The notes beneath the pieces were generated by a model. It was not told the DNA's origin, searched no databases, and was given only the letters and a program-made list of their open reading frames with translations. Positions 23,654 through 30,685 of a DNA stretch of 30,685 nucleotides are shown in pieces (the stretch's first letter is position 1; each line of letters starts with the position of its first letter). Origin of the DNA: a virus; the IMG/VR virus record IMGVR_UViG_3300033146_001114, positions 1 to 30,685 of that record; one strand, written 5' to 3'. The translations under genes were made by a program, and so were the position numbers.

Positions 23654-24667
23654 TTAACTGAATAACCTTGCTTCTACTTCTTTGAAGTAAGCATCGTCAT
23701 TCCATACTCTATCTCCATCATTGCCTCTATTGATATCTCTACCACTATTGTTATTTGATGGAGCAGCAGCACTAACAGGAGGTTCTTTTTGAGTAACACC
23801 AGGTTGGCTCATTTTACTTATTGCATGTGCATAAGCTTGGAGCCACGTCATAGCTGGATTAAGAGTTTTCTCTTTAATAGCTACTGGATATACTGTTTCA
23901 AATTCACCTGTTCCTACTGCTTCTACAAAGGATTGAAACACTTGATCTTTATAGATCTCTGATTTAAATCCTTCCTCTAAAGACTCATATATGTCTCCGA
24001 CCTTTGCTGCTTGTTGTTTATTATTTGTAACAAAATCTTCCCAAAAGTTTTTAATTGGATCTTCAACTGTTATTGTTGGAGAATAGTTTTTATCTTTTGG
24101 TTTTTCCTCTGGAGAATTCCAAGGATCATCAGATTTTTTTTCTTCTATTCCGTACTGTTTTTCTATATAAGATATAGCATCTTTGTTTCCATTATGAATA
24201 TCTGCAACTGCTTGTAAAACCTCCATAGGAACTCCATCTATTATAGATAGAATTTTCTTTTTTGGTTTCATAGCTGCTGCTTCAGTTTCCATTCGAAAAC
24301 CTTTTTGTGCTAAAGTGATTAACTCTTCTTCAGTATCAATCGGTATATCTTTACCTTTATAGGTTAAAACAGGTTTATCTGCCATAAATGCTCCGATGTT
24401 ATTATTTGTACCTTGTGTAGTATTTAAAGAATCATCTATAGGTTCTGCAGGAACCTTAGAACTTTCTTCATTGGTACTAAAAGATTCAAAAATTTTATCA
24501 TCTGTAACATCTATTCTATTCCAAGCATTTTCATAAGCTTTTTCTTCAGATTCAGTGGTAGTCTCTTCAACTATTTGTTCTTCAGAATTAGCTATTGATT
24601 CTGTTTGTACCTCTTCATTAACTTGCAGGTCTTGATCCTCAGTGGTTAATTCCTGTTCTTTATCCAT
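23654..24667 (-). CDS. Capsid scaffold/assembly protein
   Basis: 337 residues. The first ~95 are highly acidic, Glu/Thr/Ser-rich and probably unstructured. A helical middle follows (LAQKGFRMETEAAAMKPKKK, IEKQYGIEEKK, FWEDFVTNNKQQAAK), then a Pro/Ala/Asn linker and a basic-acidic C-terminus ending EVEARLFS. Composition, size and place between portal and major capsid match podovirus scaffold proteins, which chaperone capsid assembly and leave before or during packaging. A probable promoter lies just upstream (24699-24707). CAGGAGAAGAAA precedes the start. Confidence 0.75.
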   Translation of the reverse strand: MDKEQELTTEDQDLQVNEEVQTESIANSEEQIVEETTTESEEKAYENAWNRIDVTDDKIFESFSTNEESSKVPAEPIDDSLNTTQGTNNNIGAFMADKPVLTYKGKDIPIDTEEELITLAQKGFRMETEAAAMKPKKKILSIIDGVPMEVLQAVADIHNGNKDAISYIEKQYGIEEKKSDDPWNSPEEKPKDKNYSPTITVEDPIKNFWEDFVTNNKQQAAKVGDIYESLEEGFKSEIYKDQVFQSFVEAVGTGEFETVYPVAIKEKTLNPAMTWLQAYAHAISKMSQPGVTQKEPPVSAAAPSNNNSGRDINRGNDGDRVWNDDAYFKEVEARLFS

Positions 24668-24698
24668 TTTCTTCTCCTGATTAATATGATCTATTTAC

Positions 24699-24721
24699 AT
24701 TATAACATATTATGTTATAAT
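24699..24721. promoter_or_regulatory. Extended -10 promoter inside a 10-bp hairpin
   Basis: In the gap before the scaffold gene, ATTATAACAT (24699-24708) and ATGTTATAAT (24712-24721) form a perfect inverted repeat with a 3-base loop. On the minus strand it contains TGTTATAAT (24707-24699), an extended -10 box that would start transcription near 24692, about 25 bases before ATG 24667. It overlaps the stop codon of the 81-aa gene. No clear -35 is seen. It could also be an operator or a phage-polymerase hairpin promoter. Confidence 0.45.
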
Positions 24722-24960
24722 CCTGAAATTTTACCATTTGTTATTGTTTGAAATAAATACTTATGAAGTATCTGTCTCGCCTTTAATTCATCTACAGTAT
24801 GTGTATTGTCTAAATTAGAATTTACTGATATTTCTATAATTCCTTTTTCAATAAAATCTTTCAATATTAACTCTTGAAATAAATCATTTTCAATAAGCTT
24901 AACCATCTTAGCAGCTTTATTTGCATCATTTTCTCTCTGGTGGTTTGCTATTTGGGCCAT
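24715..24960 (-). CDS. Small hypothetical protein after portal (81 aa)
   Basis: 81 residues, helical and charged (NANKAAKM-like opening: NDANKAAKMVKLIEND, then ARQILHKYLF). It overlaps the portal gene end by 35 bases, and its stop lies in the hairpin before the scaffold gene. No family recognised. AAAAGGAGCAACAC lies upstream of ATG 24960. Position suggests a minor head-assembly protein, but this is not proven. Confidence 0.55.
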   Translation of the reverse strand: MAQIANHQRENDANKAAKMVKLIENDLFQELILKDFIEKGIIEISVNSNLDNTHTVDELKARQILHKYLFQTITNGKISGL

Positions 24961-27037
24961 GTGTTGCTCCTTTTATTTTTGCATAGGCATCTGCATTTGT
25001 TTTAACTTCTTCTTGTCCTATCTTGGTAGCTTTTGCTAAGTTGTCAATATTTTTACCTTCAACATTAGGTTGGATATTCTGAGCATTCGCAATAGCTTTA
25101 ATCTCTTCAGATTTAGTTCTTGCCATTGCATTCGCAGCTAAAGCCTTATCTTTAAGTCCATCTGCTTTAACACTTTCTATTTCTGCATCTTGTAATTCTT
25201 GTTGTTTAGGATCTGGTTGAGGTACAAAGTTGTTGACTTCTCTTGCTATATCTGGTCTATCCATTGCATCTGCCATATCTGAGAATAGCATTCCCATTAC
25301 TTTAGGAGGTACAACATTAAGCTGTATAAGGTTTCCTGCTTGTTGCATCAACATATTCGTCTGTGCTATTTTAATTTCCTTTAGACCATCAGTTCCTACT
25401 TTCATTGATATATCATACTTAAGATCTTTCATATTAAACATGTCTTCAACTTCTTTTATGATTAACATCATAGCTTTCTCTTGTGTTTCAGGAGGTAGTT
25501 GATCTATACCCATTTCCATAGCTATTCTTTTAGTCTCTTTAACTTTTAATTCTGGAATATAAAGACCTGTTATTTTTTGTATTTCTTCATCATTTAAGTA
25601 TTCCATTGCCATACTTAACCACATGTAAAATATTTTACGAAGACCAGAAGTTACTGAAGTAGTCATATCAAGTAATCTAATTTGTGACTGACTCATCACT
25701 GCTGCAAAGTTACTCGAAGCAGTTTTCATTTCAGATCCTGGAATACCTTGCATCATTTTTGAAACGCCAGATAACCCTTCTGCTTGACTTTCTATAAGAT
25801 TTAAAGTATTATAAACAGAAGGTGGTAGTTGATTAAAAGAACCATCAGCAATTACAGAATTTATATTTTCATTAGTATTTAATTCAACTACTTTTTCTCC
25901 ATTTTGTAACCTTTGAAAATTGATAGTATCTAAAGCCCCTTTTCTTATAAACTTTATACCGTTGTTAGAATTTTCCATATTATCTATTATACCTCTAATT
26001 ATAGAAGTATAAAAATTTTGTTCATCTGATATCAACTCAGATAAACTATCTCCATATACTGAAAATTCTTTTTCAATTAGGGGTATACACACAAAAGGTA
26101 TATTTTTAAAAGGCAACTTATTTTTTTCTATTTTCATCAAAACACGATCGTCACCATATTTTGCAGTAACCGCCATAGCAGAAACGTTTACCCCATTATT
26201 ATCCAGATCTAATTCACCCCAATATTCGTTAAGCCTTACTTTTTTTCTGCTGTTCTCAGATGATTCAAAAGAATACTTGTTGTGTTGATGAGACTCTTCT
26301 TGAGGTCCTTCTGTTTTATCATCTTGCTGCTCAATCATTCTTTCTAATTTATCAACAGATTCTTTTGTGTATAAATGTTTTTGTTTACGTAGATCAGATA
26401 TTGTTGTAACATAGTCAAACGAAAAGAACTGTATCTCTTCAAATGAATCTGCGGTACAATCGAATACACAGTCTTCTAATCGAAGTGGTTTAGCTGTTGG
26501 TTTATTAGTTATTATTTCTTTTTTTATAATCTTTATTTTACCATCAGACATCTTTTCGATAATAGCACCTTTATTCTTTAATCTTTCTAAAAATTTAGGA
26601 GGTATACCGCCTGGTATAATCTCTTCTTTAGTATCTACTTGTTTTTCCCAACCTATTCTAAGGAAACAAGTACCTTCTTTAACTGCTAACCTGGAAATTG
26701 TTTTTACAAGTTTATTTGAGTTTGTTTCTTTAGCCCAAAAATGGTTAAGCACTTTACTATAAATAGGTGCCTTCACTGTGTCTTTATGAGTTAAGGGAAT
26801 TAAGTCCGCTATCTCGTGAGCTCCTAAAAAAGGTTTTGATAGATTAGAGATTAAACTTTCACCTTGTTTTTTTATGAGCTTCCAAATCATATTTGATTTG
26901 TTTTCATCAATATCTGTAGATATTTCGCCTTCATAGTCTTCTATCCATTTAGCGACTTTTGCCACCTGATTATTTCTTAAACTACTATTTCCATCTAAGT
27001 CATGTTCAATCATTTCTAATAAATCTTCGTTATTCAC
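24926..27037 (-). CDS. Portal protein (podovirus N4/P22-type)
   Basis: 703 residues, close to the N4 portal in length. The N-terminal region has the recurring portal pattern (WIEDYEGEISTDIDENKSNMIWKLIKKQ...). The central domain has a long beta-rich stretch and NENINSVIADGSFNQLPPSVY leading to the crown/stem helices (SQAEGLSGVSKMMQGIPGSEMKTASS, a motif seen in many podovirus portals). The C-terminus is a long helical, Gln/Ala/Lys-rich barrel-like tail (~600-703). It forms the dodecameric DNA-entry ring at the capsid vertex. It starts 2 bases after the 566-aa gene. Confidence 0.8.
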   Translation of the reverse strand: MNNEDLLEMIEHDLDGNSSLRNNQVAKVAKWIEDYEGEISTDIDENKSNMIWKLIKKQGESLISNLSKPFLGAHEIADLIPLTHKDTVKAPIYSKVLNHFWAKETNSNKLVKTISRLAVKEGTCFLRIGWEKQVDTKEEIIPGGIPPKFLERLKNKGAIIEKMSDGKIKIIKKEIITNKPTAKPLRLEDCVFDCTADSFEEIQFFSFDYVTTISDLRKQKHLYTKESVDKLERMIEQQDDKTEGPQEESHQHNKYSFESSENSRKKVRLNEYWGELDLDNNGVNVSAMAVTAKYGDDRVLMKIEKNKLPFKNIPFVCIPLIEKEFSVYGDSLSELISDEQNFYTSIIRGIIDNMENSNNGIKFIRKGALDTINFQRLQNGEKVVELNTNENINSVIADGSFNQLPPSVYNTLNLIESQAEGLSGVSKMMQGIPGSEMKTASSNFAAVMSQSQIRLLDMTTSVTSGLRKIFYMWLSMAMEYLNDEEIQKITGLYIPELKVKETKRIAMEMGIDQLPPETQEKAMMLIIKEVEDMFNMKDLKYDISMKVGTDGLKEIKIAQTNMLMQQAGNLIQLNVVPPKVMGMLFSDMADAMDRPDIAREVNNFVPQPDPKQQELQDAEIESVKADGLKDKALAANAMARTKSEEIKAIANAQNIQPNVEGKNIDNLAKATKIGQEEVKTNADAYAKIKGATHGPNSKPPERK

Positions 27038-27038
27038 T

Positions 27039-28739
27039 TTAAACTCCTAGTTTAGGTTTTAACATTATATCAAAATTATACGCTGTACTATATACTGTAG
27101 TATAAGCCTCTTCTGCTATTGAGTACATAGAGTCGTAATACATAGAGTATGAATCCATTGGTATATATAGTGTTTCTTTTTTTATTTCAGCTATAGCTTC
27201 TCTAGCTGTCTCTTCTTGTTTTTGAGTATAGGTTATATCTTTCTGTATGCCTTTTTGTTCATATATAAAAAACACTTGGCTTATTTGATTTGCTACACCA
27301 GCCATAGTAGCAAAAGTTTCTAAATTAACACCAAATTCTATATCCATACGATATATAGTAATTGCTAAAATAACTATATTTGCAACTTCTTCTCCAAATA
27401 AATCAGTTATCAAAGTTATTCCTGCTGGTGCACCAACTGCCATCATCAAATAGATAGCTTCACCAGTAGTTGCAGTAAGATAAATCGCTATAATAAGAAA
27501 TAGTATTTTAAAAAAACCCGATTGATACCAAGCCATCTCTACTGTTACTACAGTATTTGCCCATATCCTTAATGTCTTACGTATATGTTGATACTTCACA
27601 TCTATAGTTTCCATACGCAATACTTCTAATGGAAGCATAGCAATGTTTTTACCATCTACAGAAAATCTAAAACTATCTATAGATATGCAGTATCCGGGAG
27701 GATTTGACATAGGAGGTTGATTAAAATATTTAATATCATAATTTTCTGTAAATAAAGTTACTTCATTTCTATTTCCAGAAGGTCCATAAATTTCATTAAT
27801 TTCGTCTTGAAAATCTTCGTCTGTAAAATCTGTCGAATGAGATATTAAAGCTCTTTTAATATCTGAGTTATCTAAAGATTCTTCTAGTGCTCCATTTCCA
27901 AGACCCAGGTCATTTAATAAAGCTTTAACATACCCTGGATTTTCTACCATCTCTCCTTCATCTTTTATTGGAAGCATTAAGAAAGTCCAATTAGTAGCTT
28001 CAGAAATTATGTCATCTTTAAAAAAATGAGTAGGATCTGCTAACTCATAAACACCTGCAGGTTTATTTAAGTGTCTGCAAACATAAAAAGACCTATTATC
28101 TTCTGGTATTTCTAATTCTATTTCAAAACCAGTAGGATTAAGGGAACCATCCAGTTCTCCCATTGTTACTTTATTTAAAGAACTTATGTTATCATTTACT
28201 AGATAATACCAACTTCCGGGAAACAATTCATAAGCATGTGTATAGCAATTAACAGTAGCTGTATCTGGACCAGTTAATCCTGTAGCCCAAGTATATTGAG
28301 TATGATTATAACTTATATTAAAGGTATAAGTATACTCATATAAATCCATTCTACTTGCATCAACATTATAAGTTTCCTCTAAATGATCTTTTATACTAAA
28401 AGCATTTAAAACTAATGGAATACCATTAATATCTTCTGTTGAAAAATATAGTAAATAAACACGTGAGTCCCCAGTAGTTTCTCTTAAGAAAGTAGTTACT
28501 CCATCTTTTGTAATTGATCTAGCGATCGAAGTTATCTCTGATGAAACACCAAGTGCTTTAAATTTCTCTGCAGAATAGTATTTTTGAGAAGCAAGTAACA
28601 TACTACGTGTAAAGTTAGGAATATTAATAGTCTTAGTTAAAGCAAAAATACGAAGCAACTCCTTTGAATACAGATTATCAACTTCTGCAAAAATTGCTTG
28701 TGCTTGCAAACCTGTGTAAGTTTGGGTCTTGCCTCCCAT
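27039..28739 (-). CDS. Virion protein with C-terminal membrane segments (566 aa)
   Basis: 566 residues. The N-terminus MGGKTQTYTG recalls small Gly-Lys starts of tail assembly proteins. The first ~390 residues are beta-rich with many aromatic residues. Residues ~409-475 hold two or three hydrophobic helices (FFKILFLIIAIYL, GITLITDLFG, VANIVILAITIY), followed by a Gln/Glu coiled coil and a Tyr-rich C-terminus (YSMYYDSMYSIAEEAYTTVYS). Beside the portal gene, this could be a tail-tube or ejection protein that enters the host membrane. I do not recognise a family. Confidence 0.6.
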   Translation of the reverse strand: MGGKTQTYTGLQAQAIFAEVDNLYSKELLRIFALTKTINIPNFTRSMLLASQKYYSAEKFKALGVSSEITSIARSITKDGVTTFLRETTGDSRVYLLYFSTEDINGIPLVLNAFSIKDHLEETYNVDASRMDLYEYTYTFNISYNHTQYTWATGLTGPDTATVNCYTHAYELFPGSWYYLVNDNISSLNKVTMGELDGSLNPTGFEIELEIPEDNRSFYVCRHLNKPAGVYELADPTHFFKDDIISEATNWTFLMLPIKDEGEMVENPGYVKALLNDLGLGNGALEESLDNSDIKRALISHSTDFTDEDFQDEINEIYGPSGNRNEVTLFTENYDIKYFNQPPMSNPPGYCISIDSFRFSVDGKNIAMLPLEVLRMETIDVKYQHIRKTLRIWANTVVTVEMAWYQSGFFKILFLIIAIYLTATTGEAIYLMMAVGAPAGITLITDLFGEEVANIVILAITIYRMDIEFGVNLETFATMAGVANQISQVFFIYEQKGIQKDITYTQKQEETAREAIAEIKKETLYIPMDSYSMYYDSMYSIAEEAYTTVYSTAYNFDIMLKPKLGV

Positions 28740-29161
28740 TAATCGCTCTTTACATATATACCATATCTATTATATTTCTGATATGGTCTAAATCCTATTA
28801 ACTTATTTAGTCTTTGTGCTTCAGTATACCAATAAGCTGTTTTAGTAAAGATAGGTCCTACCCATAAGATAGTTTCATCAGCTAGTCTTTTAAGTGCCTT
28901 CACAAGGCTTATATGACTTGAAATAATGTTACTAATGAAAAACACTAAGTGACCATCTCTTTGTAGCATAATGGTCACTACAGGAGTCCCATTGTCCTCA
29001 CAGATAAGATAATATCTCGCAAAAGAATGATTAGCTTTATCGTAGCATACTTTTATAGAAGTACAACCAAATTCAAAAGCTTCTTTAATATCTTGCTCTC
29101 TATAATCTATACCATCAATAGCTTTATAAAAATCTTCCCTTGATACTGTTTTAACTAACAT
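28739..29161 (-). CDS. GNAT-like virion protein (T7 gp13-type position)
   Basis: 140 residues with an acetyltransferase-like layout: strand-rich middle (YYLICEDNGTPVVTIMLQRDGHLVFFISN), a helix, and EAQRLNKLIGFRPYQKYNRYGIYVK at the C-terminus, resembling the last strands of GNAT folds. T7 gp13 and related DUF2833 proteins have the same fold signature and are small virion proteins needed for assembly. No acetyl-CoA P-loop is obvious, so catalysis is doubtful. Family assignment is a best guess. It shares its last base with the start of the 566-aa gene. Confidence 0.5.
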   Translation of the reverse strand: MLVKTVSREDFYKAIDGIDYREQDIKEAFEFGCTSIKVCYDKANHSFARYYLICEDNGTPVVTIMLQRDGHLVFFISNIISSHISLVKALKRLADETILWVGPIFTKTAYWYTEAQRLNKLIGFRPYQKYNRYGIYVKSD

Positions 29162-29519
29162 TAACTACTCTATTTTTCATATAGTTATAAAGAGAAGACA
29201 CTTCATCATTTGCAATAACTCCAGGTTTATCTGTTAACAACCCAGATGAAAACATCATAGCCCAAGAATTCATTTGAATATCTAGCATCTTACGTCTAAG
29301 ATCGTCGTCAAAACCCTCTCTTTGTCTGTCATATAATTTTGTTTGAGCTTCTTTAGCCGGAGCATCCATTGCTAATTGTAAACATGTATTCATTAAAGCA
29401 GAATATACATCTGCATATTCTGTTCCTTTGATTCTTTTAGATTCCCATAGTTCATTTAAATCTGTTTTTACTAAATTAGTTAGCGTTGTATAAGCTTCTG
29501 TTGTTTTTGATAAATCCAT
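29151..29519 (-). CDS. Small helical structural protein (122 aa)
   Basis: 122 residues, almost wholly helical, with QTKLYDRQREGFDDDLRRKMLDIQMNSWAMMFSSG (about 59-93) as a dense amphipathic core. The set of small conserved proteins between appendage and portal genes in podoviruses often has this character, but I cannot name the family. Starts three bases after the appendage gene (AAGAGGATAACAA upstream) and overlaps the GNAT-like gene by 11 bases. Confidence 0.55.
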   Translation of the reverse strand: MDLSKTTEAYTTLTNLVKTDLNELWESKRIKGTEYADVYSALMNTCLQLAMDAPAKEAQTKLYDRQREGFDDDLRRKMLDIQMNSWAMMFSSGLLTDKPGVIANDEVSSLYNYMKNRVVNVS

Positions 29520-29522
29520 TTG

Positions 29523-30176
29523 TTATCCTCTTTTCATTACATTACTATACCAACCGTGTACAGTTACTGTAGCTCCATGACTAGAAGACATCTTAAACCT
29601 TCCACCATTTGTTCTAACATTTTCATTCTCTATATAGATACCATTAAAACTATTTAGTTCGTAAGTGCCAATATCTTTAAAAAATCTTTCTATATATACT
29701 ATATCGTGTAAACTACTACCACTTCCTATTTCTAAAACAAGAGTAACTTTTTGATTTACTACAGATGTTGTTACAGAAAGATCTGCTCTTATATTTACTA
29801 TATCCCCAATAGATAGTTCACTGAACTCAAATCTGTTTGTTGTTGTGTTCCATACTTCAGTTACTCCATCTGGTAACATATTAACACTACCAGTTCCTGC
29901 TCCATCATTAGTTAAGGATGCAGGTGATGTTGTTAAAGTAATAGGTGTAGCAATAGTAGTATTGTCTCTATAATCTACAATACCTGTTCTTTCAACTAGA
30001 TATGTATTATCTATTTTTTGATCTGCATCTAAAGGTGCTATACCTGACGCTGCTCCGATTAATACACTATCTGCTTTTAAATCTATATCTTCTGATAAAT
30101 CAGTAGCTTGTACTACCATTAAAGATTCTACTTCTTCTTTTGTATATACCAAACTTGTTAATTCTATATCTGCCAT
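29523..30176 (-). CDS. Tail appendage protein with beta-sandwich C-terminus
   Basis: 217 residues. The N-terminal part has the fibre-like phrase IAPLDADQKIDNTYLVERTG (approx. 46-65), common in tail fibres, attached to a short coiled segment. Residues ~115-217 look like a jelly-roll/TNF-like beta-sandwich (IGDIVNIRADLSVTTSVVNQ, VTLVLEIGSGSS, GGRFKMSSSHGATVTVHGWY) typical of phage receptor-binding or decoration proteins. It is short for a full tail fibre, so it may be one part of the adsorption apparatus. A likely promoter lies just upstream at 30194-30202. AAAAAAGGAAAAAA precedes ATG 30176. Confidence 0.6.
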   Translation of the reverse strand: MADIELTSLVYTKEEVESLMVVQATDLSEDIDLKADSVLIGAASGIAPLDADQKIDNTYLVERTGIVDYRDNTTIATPITLTTSPASLTNDGAGTGSVNMLPDGVTEVWNTTTNRFEFSELSIGDIVNIRADLSVTTSVVNQKVTLVLEIGSGSSLHDIVYIERFFKDIGTYELNSFNGIYIENENVRTNGGRFKMSSSHGATVTVHGWYSNVMKRG

Positions 30177-30193
30177 TTTTTTTCCTTTTTTAT

Positions 30194-30202
30194 ATTATAT
30201 CA
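30194..30202 (-). promoter_or_regulatory. Extended -10 promoter TGATATAAT
   Basis: On the minus strand TGATATAAT lies in the 30-base gap between the endolysin and appendage genes, giving a predicted start near 30187 and a very short leader carrying the ribosome site. No good -35 is seen. The same TGnTATAAT form occurs before the scaffold gene, which supports it as a late promoter. Confidence 0.4.
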
Positions 30203-30206
30203 CAAA

Positions 30207-30575
30207 CTAATATGTCCACATCACATTGATCTTTTTTAATGGATCATCATCTATATGAATAAAATTCTTTGCTATACCTATTCTATTAAAACCAGCTTCA
30301 AGTAAAGCACAGATTAGTCTATACCGAGAACCATCTGTTGATACCTTAATATCTACTGCATGAGCCTTATCATACTCGGTAGCTATATGTGAAGAAGTTT
30401 TAGAACCACCTACATTTTCATTATGTACAGAACAACTACAACCTCTATTTAAAGTTATGGGACCACCGTATATGCTTCTAGCAGTATCTAGTTTCTCCAT
30501 AGTACTTTTAGCCATATTGTTTAATCCACAACCACACCTACACACAGTTTCTATTTTTTTAAAAAACTTACTCAT
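30207..30575 (-). CDS. Peptidase M15 family endolysin (D,D/L,D-peptidase)
   Basis: 122 residues, complete M15_3-type domain. The N-terminal cysteine cluster CRCGCG (12-17) and NRGCSCSVHNENVGGS (43-58) are typical. Zinc ligands are H63 in TSSHI, D75 in AHAVDI and H108 in FIHID, with the closing VMWTY. The gap between H63 and D75 is longer than the usual H-x6-D, so the loop has an insertion. It should cut peptide bridges in peptidoglycan. There is no signal peptide, so it would need a holin or act in the virion. It overlaps the upstream partial gene (ATGA). Confidence 0.8.
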   Translation of the reverse strand: MSKFFKKIETVCRCGCGLNNMAKSTMEKLDTARSIYGGPITLNRGCSCSVHNENVGGSKTSSHIATEYDKAHAVDIKVSTDGSRYRLICALLEAGFNRIGIAKNFIHIDDDPLKKINVMWTY

Positions 30576-30685
30576 TCTACAACCTTTAGTTTTACCACTG
30601 GTGTTTCACTTAATGTTCTCCAAAATGGAAAATCTCTTATAACTATATAGGTTCGTAATTCCCATAAACCTGTTTTTACAAACGG
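30572..30685 (-). CDS. C-terminal end of an unidentified structural gene (partial)
   Basis: The minus-strand frame is open from the window edge for 37 codons to TGA at 30574-30572, overlapping the M15 start as ATGA. The visible tail (PFVKTGLWELRTYIVI ... VKLKVVE) is beta-rich with several aromatics. That suits a tail or head-completion protein, but the piece is too short to name. Confidence 0.45.
   Translation of the reverse strand, partial: PFVKTGLWELRTYIVIRDFPFWRTLSETPVVKLKVVE

Noticed and set aside
1-30685. tRNA genes, integrase, attachment sites or transposons
   Set aside because: I looked for tRNA-like cloverleaf segments, tyrosine/serine recombinase motifs and terminal inverted repeats, and saw none in this window.

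Overview
The window is a piece of a strictly lytic-looking, very A+T-rich double-stranded DNA phage genome with a podovirus-type gene set. The best lineage marker is the major capsid protein at 22572-23639, which looks like the N4-gp56 capsid family. It sits beside an N4/P22-type portal, a scaffold and a stack of large ejection-type virion proteins. Codon use (AGA, ATA and TTA dominant) and clear AAGGAG-type ribosome binding sites fit a low-GC host that uses Shine-Dalgarno sequences. Campylobacterota is my guess; the sequence does not prove it. No integrase, repressor, tRNA, rRNA, IS element or CRISPR array was seen. The large terminase, DNA polymerase and RNA polymerase are not in this window.

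Layout. Positions 1-11513 hold about 25 genes on the plus strand, packed head to tail with overlaps of a few bases and no gap above about 10 bases, so this is one long early/replication transcript entering from the left. It runs: small unknown genes, a zinc-ribbon protein, a pentapeptide-repeat protein, a dUTPase-like protein, an SF2 helicase with a broken reading frame, a VRR-NUC nuclease, a thymidylate-synthase-family enzyme, small proteins, a MazG-like pyrophosphatase, a DUF3310 (T7 gp1.7-like) protein, a RecB/Cas4-like nuclease, a Sak4-like ATPase, a DUF669-like ssDNA-binding protein, a DUF932 protein, a Tad2-like (DUF2829) protein, a 750-aa ATPase/primase fusion, and finally two tiny membrane proteins.

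Positions 11530-30685 hold the structural genes on the minus strand. Read right to left they are: a partial gene, an M15 peptidase (endolysin), a tail-appendage protein, a small protein, a GNAT-like protein, a membrane-segment virion protein, portal, a small protein, scaffold, capsid, two small head proteins, and three ejection-type proteins ending with a 2502-residue giant. The two blocks converge on a perfect 32-bp palindrome (11489-11520) that probably terminates transcription from both sides. Minus-strand gaps at 24668-24714 and 30177-30206 each carry an extended -10 box (TGnTATAAT) and are the likely late promoters.

How the genes fit together. A nucleotide-metabolism set (dUTPase-like, ThyA-family, MazG-like, gp1.7/DUF3310-like) lies beside a replication/recombination set (helicase, primase, Sak4, SSB, two nucleases). 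The ThyA-family enzyme has Asp where thymidylate synthases have the dUMP-selecting Asn, and it lacks the usual C-terminal tail. The most interesting reading is that it acts on dCMP and that the phage makes a modified cytosine. Other points of interest are a zinc-protease HExxH motif inside the 2502-aa virion protein, a candidate anti-Thoeris protein, and the 5-base insertion in the Walker A motif of the helicase.
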